Below are positions 39,736 to 48,742 of a DNA stretch of 64,000 nt, one piece after another (position 1 is the stretch's first letter; each line of letters begins with the position of its first letter). The position numbers were made by a program, and so were the translations under genes. Below the pieces are notes generated by a model, which did no database searches, was not told the DNA's origin, and was given only the letters and a program-made list of their open reading frames with translations. Source of the DNA: an uncultured Pseudomonadota bacterium (GTDB lineage Bacteria; Pseudomonadota; Gammaproteobacteria; Methylococcales; Methylomonadaceae); assembly GCA_903870545.1 (NCBI GenBank), contig CAIQDI010000007.1:1-64000 (forward strand). The letters are read 5' to 3'.

Positions 39736-41157
39736 TTAAACGCCCAACCGCGCTCGCGCAATCATTTGACTGGTCGATTGCCCGTCAACAAACGCTAAAA
39801 TTTCCACCGCGCCACCGTTTGCAATCACCGCCGCGCCACCTGCCACGTCTTCGGGTTGATAATCGCCGCCTTTTACAATCACGTCTGGCAACAATCGAGT
39901 GTACAAACGCTCGGGCGTTTCTTCGTTAAATTCAACCACCCAATCGACGCATTCCAACGCCGCGAGAACCGACATTCGGGCGTGTAAATGGTTAATTGGG
40001 CGCGAATCGCCTTTCAACATTTTGACGGATTCGTCGGAATTTACCGCCACAATCAATCGGTCGCCCAAGGCTTTCGCTTGCTGCAAATAAGTAATGTGTC
40101 CAACGTGCAATAAATCAAAACAGCCGTTGGTCATAATCAATTTTTCGCCGTGCGCTTTCGCCCGAATCATCGCCTGTTCTAATTCGTTTTCCGACACCAC
40201 GCCAAATAAAGCATCTCGATGCGTGTGCATTTCGCGGGTTAATTCCAACGTTGAAACGGTAGACGTGCCGACTTTTCCCACGACAATTCCCGCCGCTAAA
40301 TTCGCTAAAAACATGGCTTCGCGCAACGGTAAATCAATCGCCAAACCCAATGCCATCACCGCAATGACGGTATCGCCCGCACCTGTCACGTCAAAAACTT
40401 CTTTGGCTTGCGCGGGTAATGAATGGGTCGAATTGGCATCGATTAAACTCATGCCCGCTTCGCCGCGTGTCAGTAATAAATTTTCGATTTTGTGTTGCGC
40501 TAATAATTCGCGTCCGTTTTCGATTAACGTTTCAATCTTATTTTCGCCGACCACCGCCTTTAATTCGCCTAAATTCGGCGTGATTAAATTCGCATTCGCG
40601 TAACGTTGATAATCCGTGCCTTTTGGGTCAACCAGCGTTTTCAAATCCGCATTTTTAGCAGTTGAAATATAATCCGCGACGTTTGCCAGCGTGCCTTTTC
40701 CATAATCTGAAAAGACAATCACGTCATTTTTTGCCAAATGATTTTGCAAACGTTCGGCTAAATTTTCGTGATTAAACGACAACGGTGTTTCTTCAAAATC
40801 CACGCGCAATAACTGTTGATGCTGTGCCATGACGCGCAATTTGCAAATCGTGTGCAGATTTTCGTCGATGATAAAATCACATTCCACACCTTCCGCACGC
40901 AACAAACGCTGCAATGAATCGCCATCCGCATCGTCGCCAATCACACCAAGCAACGTGACTTTGCCGCCCAATTTTGCGATATTTAACGCGACATTCGCTG
41001 CGCCGCCGACTCGTTCTTCAATGGTTTTCACTTTCACCACTGGCACCGGTGCTTCGGGGGAAATTCGCGCCGCTTGCCCAGACCAATAACGATCGAGCAT
41101 CACGTCGCCCATCACTAAAATTCGCGCCGTCGAAAAATCAGGCAGATTCGCTAACAT
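39736..41157 (-). CDS. hldE: Bifunctional heptose 7-phosphate kinase / heptose 1-phosphate adenylyltransferase
   Basis: This 473-residue protein has both HldE domains. The ribokinase-like kinase (1-320) has MGDVMLDRYW, RVGGAANVALNIAKLG and DVTGAGDTVIAVMAL. The cytidylyltransferase-like domain (340-473) has MTNGCFDLLHVGHITYLQQA. It makes ADP-heptose for the lipopolysaccharide inner core together with GmhA, whose gene overlaps it by 20 bases upstream. A GmhB phosphatase and an HldD epimerase are not in the window. Confidence 0.97.
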   Translation of the reverse strand: MLANLPDFSTARILVMGDVMLDRYWSGQAARISPEAPVPVVKVKTIEERVGGAANVALNIAKLGGKVTLLGVIGDDADGDSLQRLLRAEGVECDFIIDENLHTICKLRVMAQHQQLLRVDFEETPLSFNHENLAERLQNHLAKNDVIVFSDYGKGTLANVADYISTAKNADLKTLVDPKGTDYQRYANANLITPNLGELKAVVGENKIETLIENGRELLAQHKIENLLLTRGEAGMSLIDANSTHSLPAQAKEVFDVTGAGDTVIAVMALGLAIDLPLREAMFLANLAAGIVVGKVGTSTVSTLELTREMHTHRDALFGVVSENELEQAMIRAKAHGEKLIMTNGCFDLLHVGHITYLQQAKALGDRLIVAVNSDESVKMLKGDSRPINHLHARMSVLAALECVDWVVEFNEETPERLYTRLLPDVIVKGGDYQPEDVAGGAAVIANGGAVEILAFVDGQSTSQMIARARLGV

Positions 41158-41713
41158 TTAAATTGTCCTCCACGACACCACACCAGTAATGTCCGATTAA
41201 AATATGGGTTTCTTGAATGCGTGCCGTCACATTGGAAGGCACCGTAATCGTTAGGTTTGCCACGTCGATTAACGCGCCACCCGTTTCGCCGGTCAACGCA
41301 ATCACGTTTAGATTTTTAGCGCGTGCGATTTGTGCCGCTTGAATGATATTTTTGCTGTTGCCCGACGTGGAAATCGCAATTAACGTGTCGCCGGCATTTC
41401 CCAAGGCTTCAATTTGACGCGCAAACACGCTGTCAAAATCAAAATCGTTGGCGTGAGCAGTTAAAATTGACGTGTCAGTTGTCAATGCAATCGCGGGCAA
41501 GGCGCGGCGTTTTTTTTCATAACGAACGACGAATTCAGCGGCGATATGTTGCGCGTCGGCAGCACTTCCGCCGTTACCACACAATAAAATTTTGTTACCG
41601 CGTGCAAAGGTTTCCATCAATAATTTTGCAGCGGTTTCAATGGATTCGCTGCACCGTTCCGCCAATTTCATCACGGCGATGTGTTGGTTTAATTCTTCGT
41701 TAAAGGTTTTCAA
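41138..41713 (-). CDS. gmhA: Sedoheptulose 7-phosphate isomerase
   Basis: This 191-residue SIS-domain protein has CGNGGSAADAQHIAAEFV, TTDTSILTAHANDF and ISTSGNSKNIIQAA, typical of GmhA. It converts sedoheptulose 7-phosphate to D-glycero-D-manno-heptose 7-phosphate, the first step to ADP-heptose. It leads hldE with a 20-base overlap. The distinction from the DiaA homologue rests on length, these motifs and the hldE context. Confidence 0.93.
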   Translation of the reverse strand: MKTFNEELNQHIAVMKLAERCSESIETAAKLLMETFARGNKILLCGNGGSAADAQHIAAEFVVRYEKKRRALPAIALTTDTSILTAHANDFDFDSVFARQIEALGNAGDTLIAISTSGNSKNIIQAAQIARAKNLNVIALTGETGGALIDVANLTITVPSNVTARIQETHILIGHYWCGVVEDNLNVSESA

Positions 41714-41756
41714 TTTAATTTTTCACTTGTTATTTATTGATGTTACGCAATGATTT

Positions 41757-41857
41757 TGTAGGGGCGTACTGCGTACGCCCGCCATACACAAACGCTATTA
41801 TCATCAAAAGTTCTGTTAAAGTTCTGTTGGTGCGGGTTCACGCAGTGAACCCCTACA
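41757..41857. mobile_element. MITE-like palindromic element, copy A
   Basis: This 101-bp unit is bounded by TGTAGGGG and CCCCTACA. Each end folds into a perfect 8-bp hairpin with a three-base loop: GGGCGTAC-TGC-GTACGCCC and GGGTTCAC-GCA-GTGAACCC. The two ends are imperfect inverted copies of one another, over about 24 bp. No reading frame is present. A second copy with the same right hairpin is at 59603-59688. It lies between gmhA and hypE. Confidence 0.75.
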
Positions 41858-41914
41858 ATAATCAACTATCATTAACAACAGCGCAACATCAGTCATTTAT
41901 TTTTTATTGGGTTT

Positions 41915-42961
41915 TTAACAAATTCGCGGCAACTGTTCGCCACTCAATAACATCAATTGTCGATTGATACCCATTGCCGTTTCTAAAATCACCGCACCGT
42001 TTTTCTCGATATTTGTCACTGTGCCAATTTGTCGCGCTTGCAAACCGAGCGGGTGTGAATGCAAAATGTCCAACGTTTTATCAGAATCTTCCGCCGCGAC
42101 AAATAAGACAAAACAGCCTTCGTTGGCGACATAAAGCGCGTCAAAACCTAAAATTTCGCAGGCACTGTTTACGTCGTCATGAATCGGAATGGCGGTTTCT
42201 TGAATCGCAAAACGTTGTCCCGAAGTCGCCGCTAATTCTAACAAACCACTCGCTAAACCGCCGCGTGTTAAATCGCGCAAACAATGCAAATCGAGTTTTG
42301 CCGCGATAAGTTCTTGCACCAAACCAGACAAATCCGCGCAATCGCTTTCAATTCGACTTTCAAACGCTACGCCTTCTCGCGCCAACATAATCGCCATGCC
42401 GTGCCGCGCAATATCGCTGTTAATAATAATGCTGTCGCCCACTTGAATCCGTTGCGGCGCACTATTCACGTCGGGCGCAACCAAACCGATTCCCGCCGTG
42501 TTGATGTAAATGCCGTCGCCTTTGCCGCGATCCACGACTTTGGTGTCGCCAGTCACAATTGACACGCCCGCCGCTTCGGCTGTAGTTTGCATGGATTGTA
42601 AAATGCGTTTCAAATCCGCAATCGCAAAACCTTCTTCCAAAATTAACCCACAACTTAAATATAACGGTTTCGCGCCACTCATCGCCAAATCGTTCAACGT
42701 GCCGCACACCGCTAATTTGCCAATATCGCCACCGGCAAAAAATACCGGGTTAATCACATACGAATCGGTGGTAAATGCGAGTTTTTGATTGCCAATCGGA
42801 AACACGGCGCAATCTTGTTTTTGTTGCAGCAACGGATTATTAAAAATCGGCTGAACAGTCGAATCTAAAAGTTGTTGCATTAACCGTCCACCACCGCCGT
42901 GCGCCAGCACAATTTGTTCATAATGCAACGGTGTCGGGCAATTGAGCGTGAAATTAGTCAT
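41915..42961 (-). CDS. hypE: Hydrogenase maturation protein HypE
   Basis: Starting at MTNFTLNCPTPLHYEQIVLA, the product has 348 residues, the usual HypE length. Motifs: LAHGGGGRLMQQLL, CAVFPIGNQKLAFTTDSYVI, FAGGDIGKLAVCGTLNDLAM, VTGDTKVVDRGKGDGIYINT (in part) and the C-terminal PRIC with the Cys that carries the thiocarboxamide/thiocyanate. With HypF it makes the cyanide ligands of [NiFe]-hydrogenase. No other hyp or hydrogenase gene is in the window, so it may lie at the edge of a hyp cluster elsewhere or be an isolated remnant. Confidence 0.95.
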   Translation of the reverse strand: MTNFTLNCPTPLHYEQIVLAHGGGGRLMQQLLDSTVQPIFNNPLLQQKQDCAVFPIGNQKLAFTTDSYVINPVFFAGGDIGKLAVCGTLNDLAMSGAKPLYLSCGLILEEGFAIADLKRILQSMQTTAEAAGVSIVTGDTKVVDRGKGDGIYINTAGIGLVAPDVNSAPQRIQVGDSIIINSDIARHGMAIMLAREGVAFESRIESDCADLSGLVQELIAAKLDLHCLRDLTRGGLASGLLELAATSGQRFAIQETAIPIHDDVNSACEILGFDALYVANEGCFVLFVAAEDSDKTLDILHSHPLGLQARQIGTVTNIEKNGAVILETAMGINRQLMLLSGEQLPRIC

Positions 42962-43109
42962 AAAAATTCTCATGTTGAAAAGTTGCAAAAGTGGAATCAC
43001 CTTAAACGTCGTTCCATTTTAAAACAACTGATTTTAGTCCACACAACGATTAAACTCAGCGACGACAACAACTTTTCTTTTTTCTGACAACACACGAAAA
43101 ATAACGGCG

Positions 43110-44147
43110 TTACGCATAAAATTTTGTCTTAAACCAAAACGCCACGTTGACCAATAAAATCAACGCCGGCACTTCAATTAACGGCCCAATTACACCGGCA
43201 AACGCTTGTCCGCTGTTGATACCGAAAACGCCAATCGCCACAGCAATCGCTAATTCAAAATTATTTCCCGCTGCGGTAAACGCGACCGACACGTTTTTGG
43301 CGTAATCTTTTTCAAAATAACGCGCCAATCCAAAGCTACTGAAAAACATCACCACAAAATAAATCGCCAACGGCGTGGCAATTTGCAGCACATCCAGCGG
43401 AATTGTGACAATCAATTCGCCTTTCAAACTGAACATCAACATAATCGTAAATAGCAACGCCATCAATGTTATCGGTGAAATGCGCGGCAAATAAACGGTT
43501 TCGTACCAAATTTCGCCTTTCCATTTAACCAAACCCAAACGGCTCACCATGCCAGCGAAAAAAGGAATGCCTAAATAAATGCCGACACTTTGCGCGATTT
43601 GGCTAATGGTGATATTGACATCAAAGCCTTTCAAACCCAACAACGGCGGCAACCACGTTATAAAAATATACGCATAAACACTGAAAAACAACACTTGAAA
43701 AATACTGTTGATGGCGACCAATCCCGCTGCGTATTCGCGATTGCCGTCAGCCAAATCGTTCCACACCAAAACCATCGCAATACACCGCGCCAAACCAATC
43801 AAAATCAAACCAATCATGTAATCAGGCTGGTCTTTCAGAAACGTGACCGCTAACGCAAACATCAGAATCGGCCCGATAATCCAATTCAGAAATAGCGAAA
43901 CACCCAGCAATTTTACATTCTGAAACACTGCGCCCATTTTGGCGTAATTCACTTTTGCCAGCGGCGGATACATCATCAAAATCAGCCCAATCGCTAACGG
44001 AATGTTGGTGGTGCCGCTCGAAAATGAATTAAAAAACGCGCTACTTTCTGGCAAAAAATAGCCCAAACTCACGCCCATCGCCATCGCTAGAAAAATCCAC
44101 AACGTTAAAAAGCGATCTAAAAATCCTAATTTTTTTCTTTCACTCAT
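43110..44147 (-). CDS. acr3: Arsenite efflux permease, ACR3 family
   Basis: This 345-residue protein has ten predicted membrane helices. It carries the ACR3 signature [20 protein letters not shown], in which the Cys is the residue needed for arsenite transport, and [20 protein letters not shown] near the C-terminus. ACR3 carriers export As(III), usually coupled to protons. It is the last gene of the arsenic unit, 19 bases after the thioredoxin-like gene. Confidence 0.94.
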   Translation of the reverse strand: MSERKKLGFLDRFLTLWIFLAMAMGVSLGYFLPESSAFFNSFSSGTTNIPLAIGLILMMYPPLAKVNYAKMGAVFQNVKLLGVSLFLNWIIGPILMFALAVTFLKDQPDYMIGLILIGLARCIAMVLVWNDLADGNREYAAGLVAINSIFQVLFFSVYAYIFITWLPPLLGLKGFDVNITISQIAQSVGIYLGIPFFAGMVSRLGLVKWKGEIWYETVYLPRISPITLMALLFTIMLMFSLKGELIVTIPLDVLQIATPLAIYFVVMFFSSFGLARYFEKDYAKNVSVAFTAAGNNFELAIAVAIGVFGINSGQAFAGVIGPLIEVPALILLVNVAFWFKTKFYA

Positions 44148-44165
44148 GGTCGTCTCTCGATAATT

Positions 44166-44396
44166 TCAAAACCAGCTTTCAATTTTTTCACGGCTAGGAA
44201 TACCGCCCGAATGAACAATTTCGCCATCAATCACCACCGCCGGCGTACTCAGCACGTTAAACATCATAATTTGTTGAATGTCCTCGATTTTTTTGAGCGC
44301 GATTTCAACATTTAGCGCATTTGCAACTTCTTCAATCAATTTGACTGTGGTTTTGCAATTCGCACAACCCGTGCCTAATACTTTGATAATTTTCAT
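44166..44396 (-). CDS. Small thioredoxin-like redox protein
   Basis: This 76-residue protein has KVLGTGCANCKTT with a CxxC pair (Cys11, Cys14) and the cis-Pro segment LSTPAVVIDGEIVHSGG. It belongs to the group of glutaredoxin-like 'redox-active disulfide protein 2' often encoded with the DUF318 permease and ArsC. It may reduce the arsenate reductase or a permease. It lies ten bases after the permease gene and 19 before acr3. Confidence 0.88.
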   Translation of the reverse strand: MKIIKVLGTGCANCKTTVKLIEEVANALNVEIALKKIEDIQQIMMFNVLSTPAVVIDGEIVHSGGIPSREKIESWF

Positions 44397-44405
44397 TTTT
44401 TGTCC

Positions 44406-45440
44406 TCATAACACTAAATTAAAAATATAACCGACAATCAAAATGCCACACGCGACCACCGTCACAAACGTCGCAATCAAACGAATTTTTAGCACTTTTC
44501 GCAAAATCACCATTTCAGGCAAAGACAGCGCAATCACGCTCATCATAAACGCCAACACCGTACCAAGTGCGGCACCTTTTGCCAGCAGAGCTTGAACAAT
44601 CGGAATTACGCCCGCCGCGTTGGTGTACATCGGGATGCCAGCAATCACCGCAAGTGGAACTGCCCACCAAACGTCTTTGCCCATAAAACTTGCCATGAAA
44701 TCTTCGGGAACGTAACCGTGAATGCCCGCGCCAATCGCAATGCCCACTAAAATATAAATCCACACTTTGCCGACAATTTCGCGCACACTTTCAAATCCCG
44801 AATCCAGCCGTTCGTTCAAAGGAATTGCATTGTCATCAACCGTCGCTTGAACTGGTGGCATATTTTGCACCCAATCTTCCAAGTACATTTCCATGTGCAA
44901 CCGTCCAATAATCCAGCCTGCAATAATTGCCACTGAAAGCCCGAGAACCAGATAAAGACCGGCGACTTTCCAACCAAACATCGCAAACAGCAGCGTTAAA
45001 GCCACTTCATTAACCATCGGCGCAGAAATCAAAAACGAAAATGTCACGCCTAATGGCACGCCTGCTTGCAAAAAACCAATAAATAACGGTATCGCAGAGC
45101 AGGAACAAAAAGGCGTGACAATGCCTAAACTCGCCGCCAGCACGTTGGCAAAGCCTTCGCTTTTTCTCGCTAAAAATAGGCGCGTGCGTTCGGGTGTGAA
45201 ATAAGAATTGATGATGCCCATCACAAAGACAATGCCTGTCAGCAACAACAAAACTTTGGGAGTGTCGTAAAAGAAGAATTGTAACGCGCTACCTAAAGGG
45301 CTTGCACGTTCGACAGGCAATTGAGCAACTAAGGTTTCGGAGGCGGGAATCAATAAGCGGTATAAACCAAACCACACGAAAGCGGCTAAAACTAAAAACT
45401 TTCGTGGGTTTCTTTTTAGCCATGATGTTGTCGTGGGCAT
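44406..45440 (-). CDS. DUF318/ArsP-type permease
   Basis: This 344-residue integral membrane protein has about eight to ten helices and the family motifs IVTPFCSCSAIPLFIGF and ISAPMVNEVALTLL. The Cys pair (CSC) is typical; ArsP, a methylarsenite/organoarsenical exporter, belongs here, and other members are of unknown substrate. The arsR-arsC-permease-thioredoxin-acr3 context favours an arsenic role, but which species it moves is not shown. Confidence 0.87.
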   Translation of the reverse strand: MPTTTSWLKRNPRKFLVLAAFVWFGLYRLLIPASETLVAQLPVERASPLGSALQFFFYDTPKVLLLLTGIVFVMGIINSYFTPERTRLFLARKSEGFANVLAASLGIVTPFCSCSAIPLFIGFLQAGVPLGVTFSFLISAPMVNEVALTLLFAMFGWKVAGLYLVLGLSVAIIAGWIIGRLHMEMYLEDWVQNMPPVQATVDDNAIPLNERLDSGFESVREIVGKVWIYILVGIAIGAGIHGYVPEDFMASFMGKDVWWAVPLAVIAGIPMYTNAAGVIPIVQALLAKGAALGTVLAFMMSVIALSLPEMVILRKVLKIRLIATFVTVVACGILIVGYIFNLVL

Positions 45441-45455
45441 TTTGATAATTCCAAT

Positions 45456-45947
45456 TTAGCCAACGGTGCCAATGTCACGCACATTTTTTTCTAACGCTAA
45501 CTGATTCAAACTCGACGGATTTAACGATGCAAACAACGAAATACGCCGATGCAAAATCGCAAAGGCTTGAGCAAAAGCAATGTTTTTCTGTTCTTCTGGC
45601 GCAGCAGCGGGATCGAATACGCCCCAATGCGCGGTGATGGGTTGACCCGCCCAAATCGGACACACTTCACCCGCCGCGTTATCGCAAACAGTAATGATGA
45701 AGTCGAGTTGTGGCGTGTCCGGTTGCGCGAATTCTTCCCAACTTTTACTGCGTGGATTTTCTAATACGATATTTTCTTTTTCGAGCTGTTTTAAAGCGTA
45801 AGGATTCACTTCACCGGTTGGCATACTTCCCGCGCTAAACGCCCGAAAACGCCCGTTACCGATATGATTTAAAATCCCTTCCGCTAAGATGCTTCGCGCT
45901 GAATTACCGGTGCATAAAAAAAGAACGTTGAAAATTTTGTCTGACAT
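45456..45947 (-). CDS. arsC: Arsenate reductase, LMW-phosphatase type
   Basis: I place the start at MSDKIFNVLFLCTGNSARS; the upstream in-frame extension would overlap arsR. The 163-residue product has the P-loop CTGNSARS (Cys12, Arg18) and two more cysteines in VCDNAAGEVC (Cys88, Cys95). The seven-residue spacing matches the Cys82/Cys89 pair of plasmid pI258 ArsC, the class recycled by thioredoxin, not by glutathione. It reduces arsenate to arsenite for export by ACR3. Confidence 0.93.
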   Translation of the reverse strand: MSDKIFNVLFLCTGNSARSILAEGILNHIGNGRFRAFSAGSMPTGEVNPYALKQLEKENIVLENPRSKSWEEFAQPDTPQLDFIITVCDNAAGEVCPIWAGQPITAHWGVFDPAAAPEEQKNIAFAQAFAILHRRISLFASLNPSSLNQLALEKNVRDIGTVG

Positions 45948-45972
45948 AAAAAGCCTCGTTAATGTGAATGGT

Positions 45973-46323
45973 TTAATTTTTTGGCAATATCGCTTCGCAA
46001 CAGGTCGAACTGTCACGCATTTCAGCGCAATCTTCGGGATGACCTCCGCAACATTCTTCGGTGAGATAGGCAATTAAATCGAGCATCAACGGTAGATTGG
46101 CGCGGTAACGTTGAAAACGTCCTTCCTGTTCGACGCTTAACAAATTGTTATAAATAAGTGCTTTTAAATGAAAAGAAAGATTTGTCGGCGGCACATTTAA
46201 CGTCGTGGCGATTTCACCCGCGACCATGCCTTCTAAGCCTTTTTTAACGAGTAAGCGAAAAACATCAAGCCGAATGCCTGACGAAAGTGATTCAAAAATA
46301 GAGGTCGCACTGGTATTTTCCAT
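45973..46323 (-). CDS. arsR: ArsR-family arsenic-sensing repressor
   Basis: This 116-residue winged-helix protein begins IFESLSSGIRLDVFRLLVKK, and the recognition helix region is VPPTNLSFHLKALIYNNLL. A C-terminal cluster CCGGHPEDC (Cys91, Cys92, Cys99) plus Cys108/Cys109 could bind As(III); a CC-x5-C cluster in the same region serves this role in the Acidithiobacillus type, and here the spacing is x6. It heads the arsenic operon and probably represses it by binding in the 131-base region shared with ppk1. Confidence 0.92.
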   Translation of the reverse strand: MENTSATSIFESLSSGIRLDVFRLLVKKGLEGMVAGEIATTLNVPPTNLSFHLKALIYNNLLSVEQEGRFQRYRANLPLMLDLIAYLTEECCGGHPEDCAEMRDSSTCCEAILPKN

Positions 46324-46454
46324 GTTTTAATTCTACAACTATTCAACCATTATTGAAACGACAAACCAATCTTTTTCGTCACAATCTTGTCACGGCGGCT
46401 AAATAAACTTAGCCTATCACTCACCTTTTACAAAACTATGACAAAAAACGAATT

Positions 46455-48632
46455 ATGATGGACACTACCCAACTCAGTGAGACTAAGAAATCAATCACTA
46501 CTGAGATAATTAAAACCACCGAAACACCTGCAAAATCAACCATGACTCATACACTGCAAGAAGAAATAAATTTAAAAGCCCCCGAACTTTACATTAACCG
46601 CGAATTGAGTTTATTAGAGTTTAATAAACGTGTGTTGGCGCAAGCTAAAGATGAAACCGTGCCGCTGCTCGAACGGTTAAATTATTTGTGTATTTCCTGT
46701 TCAAATCTGGACGAATTCTTTGAAGTGCGCGTCGCCAGTGTGATTGAAATGGTGGCGATGGATCCCGATACACGCGGCATTGATGGTCTGAAAGCCAAAG
46801 AACAATTGGAACTGATTTCAGTTCAATCGCGGCTTTTAGTCGATGATCAATATGCGACGCTAAATGACATTCTGTTGCCCGAACTCAAAAAAGAAAACAT
46901 CAATTTCGTGCGTCGGGTCGAATGGACAGAAGAGCAGCGCAGATGGCTCGAAGTGTATTTTAACGAAGAAATTTTGCCCGTTTTAACGCCGGTTGGTTTG
47001 GATTCCGCCCATCCTTTTCCGCGCATTTTGAACAAAAGTTTAAATTTTATTATTTCTCTAACAGGCAAAGATGCGTTTGGACGGAATAGCGGACGCGCCG
47101 TGTTGCAAGCTCCGCGTTCGTTGCCACGCATTATCAAATTACCGAGCAAAGAAACCAACAGTGGCGCAAATGATTTTGTGTTTTTGTCGTCGATTATTCA
47201 TGCGTTTGTTGGTCAACTGTTTCACGGCATGAATATCAAAGGCTGTTATCAATTTCGTGTCACGCGAAACAGTGATTTTTTTGTCGATGACGATGCGATT
47301 GACGATTTATTGCTGGCGGTACAAGGCGAATTAGCGATGCGAAATTATGGCGACGAAGTGCGTTTAGAAATCGACGCTTTGTGTCCTGATGAAACCGTCA
47401 ACTTTTTGTTAGCGCGTTTTGAGATGACGCGCGAACGCTTATTTTTGGTCAATGGCATTGTGAATTTGAGTCGCGTGCAAGAGATTAACGCCTTGATTTT
47501 GGATCGCCCAGACTTAAAATTTGTGCCGTTTAAACCAACAATTCCAAATGCGTTACGACAAAAAGATATTTTTGCCGCGATTAGACGCACCGATATTTTA
47601 CTGCATCAACCGTTTGAATCATTTTGTCCGGTGATTGATTTTGTTCGACAAGCGTCGGTTGATCCCGATGTGTTGGCGATTAAACAAACGCTTTATCGCA
47701 CCGGTTCCGATTCGCCGATTGTAAATGCGTTGGTGAAAGCAGCACGAAATGGCAAAGTCGTCACGGTGGTCATTGAATTACGGGCGCGATTTGATGAAAA
47801 AGACAATATCGATTTAGCCTCGAAACTGCAAGAAGCGGCGGTTCACGTTGTTTATGGCGTGGTGGGTTATAAAACGCACGCGAAAATGTGTTTGGTGTTG
47901 CGGCGCGAAGGCAAAGAATTACGCAATTATATTCATTTAGGAACGGGAAATTATCATCCGAAAACCGCTCAATTTTATACCGATTACGGGCTGTTTTCGT
48001 GTGACAAAGAATTGGGCGAAGATGTGCGCCGCGTGTTTACTCAATTAACGAGTTTGGGGATAGTGACTAAACTCAATAAATTACTGCAATCACCGTTCAC
48101 TTTGCACAGCGGTTTGATGGAAAAAATTGAGCGGGAAATTCGGCACGCCAAAAATGGTAAACCGGCAAAAATTATTATTCAAGTGAACGCTGTCGTTGAA
48201 CCGCAGGCGATTCAAGCGTTGTATCGCGCTTCACAAGCCGGTGTGAAAGTTCAGCTGATTGCGCGGGGCATGTGTTGTTTGCGCCCGAACATTCCGAATG
48301 TGTCTGAAAATATTGAAGTGCGGGCGATTGTCGGGCGATTTTTGGAGCATCCGCGAATTTATGCGTTTGAAAATGACGGCTGCCGAGAAGTGTATGCGTC
48401 CAGCGCGGATTTAATGAATCGGAATATGTTTAAGCGCGTTGAAATCTGTTTTCCGATTGAAAATAAAAAATTGGCGCAACGGATTTGGCGTAATTTGGAA
48501 TGGTATTTGAGTGATAATTCGCAAGCGTGGATTTTACAATCTGATGGCAGCTATAATCGTGTGGCGCGGGGTGAAGATGAGGCAATCATTCAGGCGCAAA
48601 CGATGTTGTTATTAGACGCACAAGCGATGTAA
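46455..48632 (+). CDS. ppk1: Polyphosphate kinase 1
   Basis: This 725-residue enzyme has YINRELSLLEFNKRVL at the N-terminus, a head domain, and two phospholipase-D-like catalytic domains with RFDEKDNIDLASKLQEAA, GYKTHAKMCLV (phospho-acceptor His region), YIHLGTGNYHPKTA and SADLMNRNMFKRVEI. It polymerises phosphate from ATP. The first ~40 residues (many Thr/Lys) are extra compared with E. coli Ppk; a Met at residue 30 (46542) is an alternative start. It is divergent from arsR. Confidence 0.96.
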   Translation: MMDTTQLSETKKSITTEIIKTTETPAKSTMTHTLQEEINLKAPELYINRELSLLEFNKRVLAQAKDETVPLLERLNYLCISCSNLDEFFEVRVASVIEMVAMDPDTRGIDGLKAKEQLELISVQSRLLVDDQYATLNDILLPELKKENINFVRRVEWTEEQRRWLEVYFNEEILPVLTPVGLDSAHPFPRILNKSLNFIISLTGKDAFGRNSGRAVLQAPRSLPRIIKLPSKETNSGANDFVFLSSIIHAFVGQLFHGMNIKGCYQFRVTRNSDFFVDDDAIDDLLLAVQGELAMRNYGDEVRLEIDALCPDETVNFLLARFEMTRERLFLVNGIVNLSRVQEINALILDRPDLKFVPFKPTIPNALRQKDIFAAIRRTDILLHQPFESFCPVIDFVRQASVDPDVLAIKQTLYRTGSDSPIVNALVKAARNGKVVTVVIELRARFDEKDNIDLASKLQEAAVHVVYGVVGYKTHAKMCLVLRREGKELRNYIHLGTGNYHPKTAQFYTDYGLFSCDKELGEDVRRVFTQLTSLGIVTKLNKLLQSPFTLHSGLMEKIEREIRHAKNGKPAKIIIQVNAVVEPQAIQALYRASQAGVKVQLIARGMCCLRPNIPNVSENIEVRAIVGRFLEHPRIYAFENDGCREVYASSADLMNRNMFKRVEICFPIENKKLAQRIWRNLEWYLSDNSQAWILQSDGSYNRVARGEDEAIIQAQTMLLLDAQAM

Positions 48633-48742
48633 ATAAAATTTAAAAAACGTTAAGTTTTGTGTCTTGATACCGATAAGTTTGATGCGCGGGCGTTTTAATA
48701 TCGCCTCTCATTTCTGTAATTCAAATTATCTAAGGAAAAATT

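Noticed and set aside
43110-46323. Arsenic genes as a transposon-borne island
   Set aside because: No insertion-sequence ends, integrase or tRNA site flank the operon, and the base composition looks like its neighbours.
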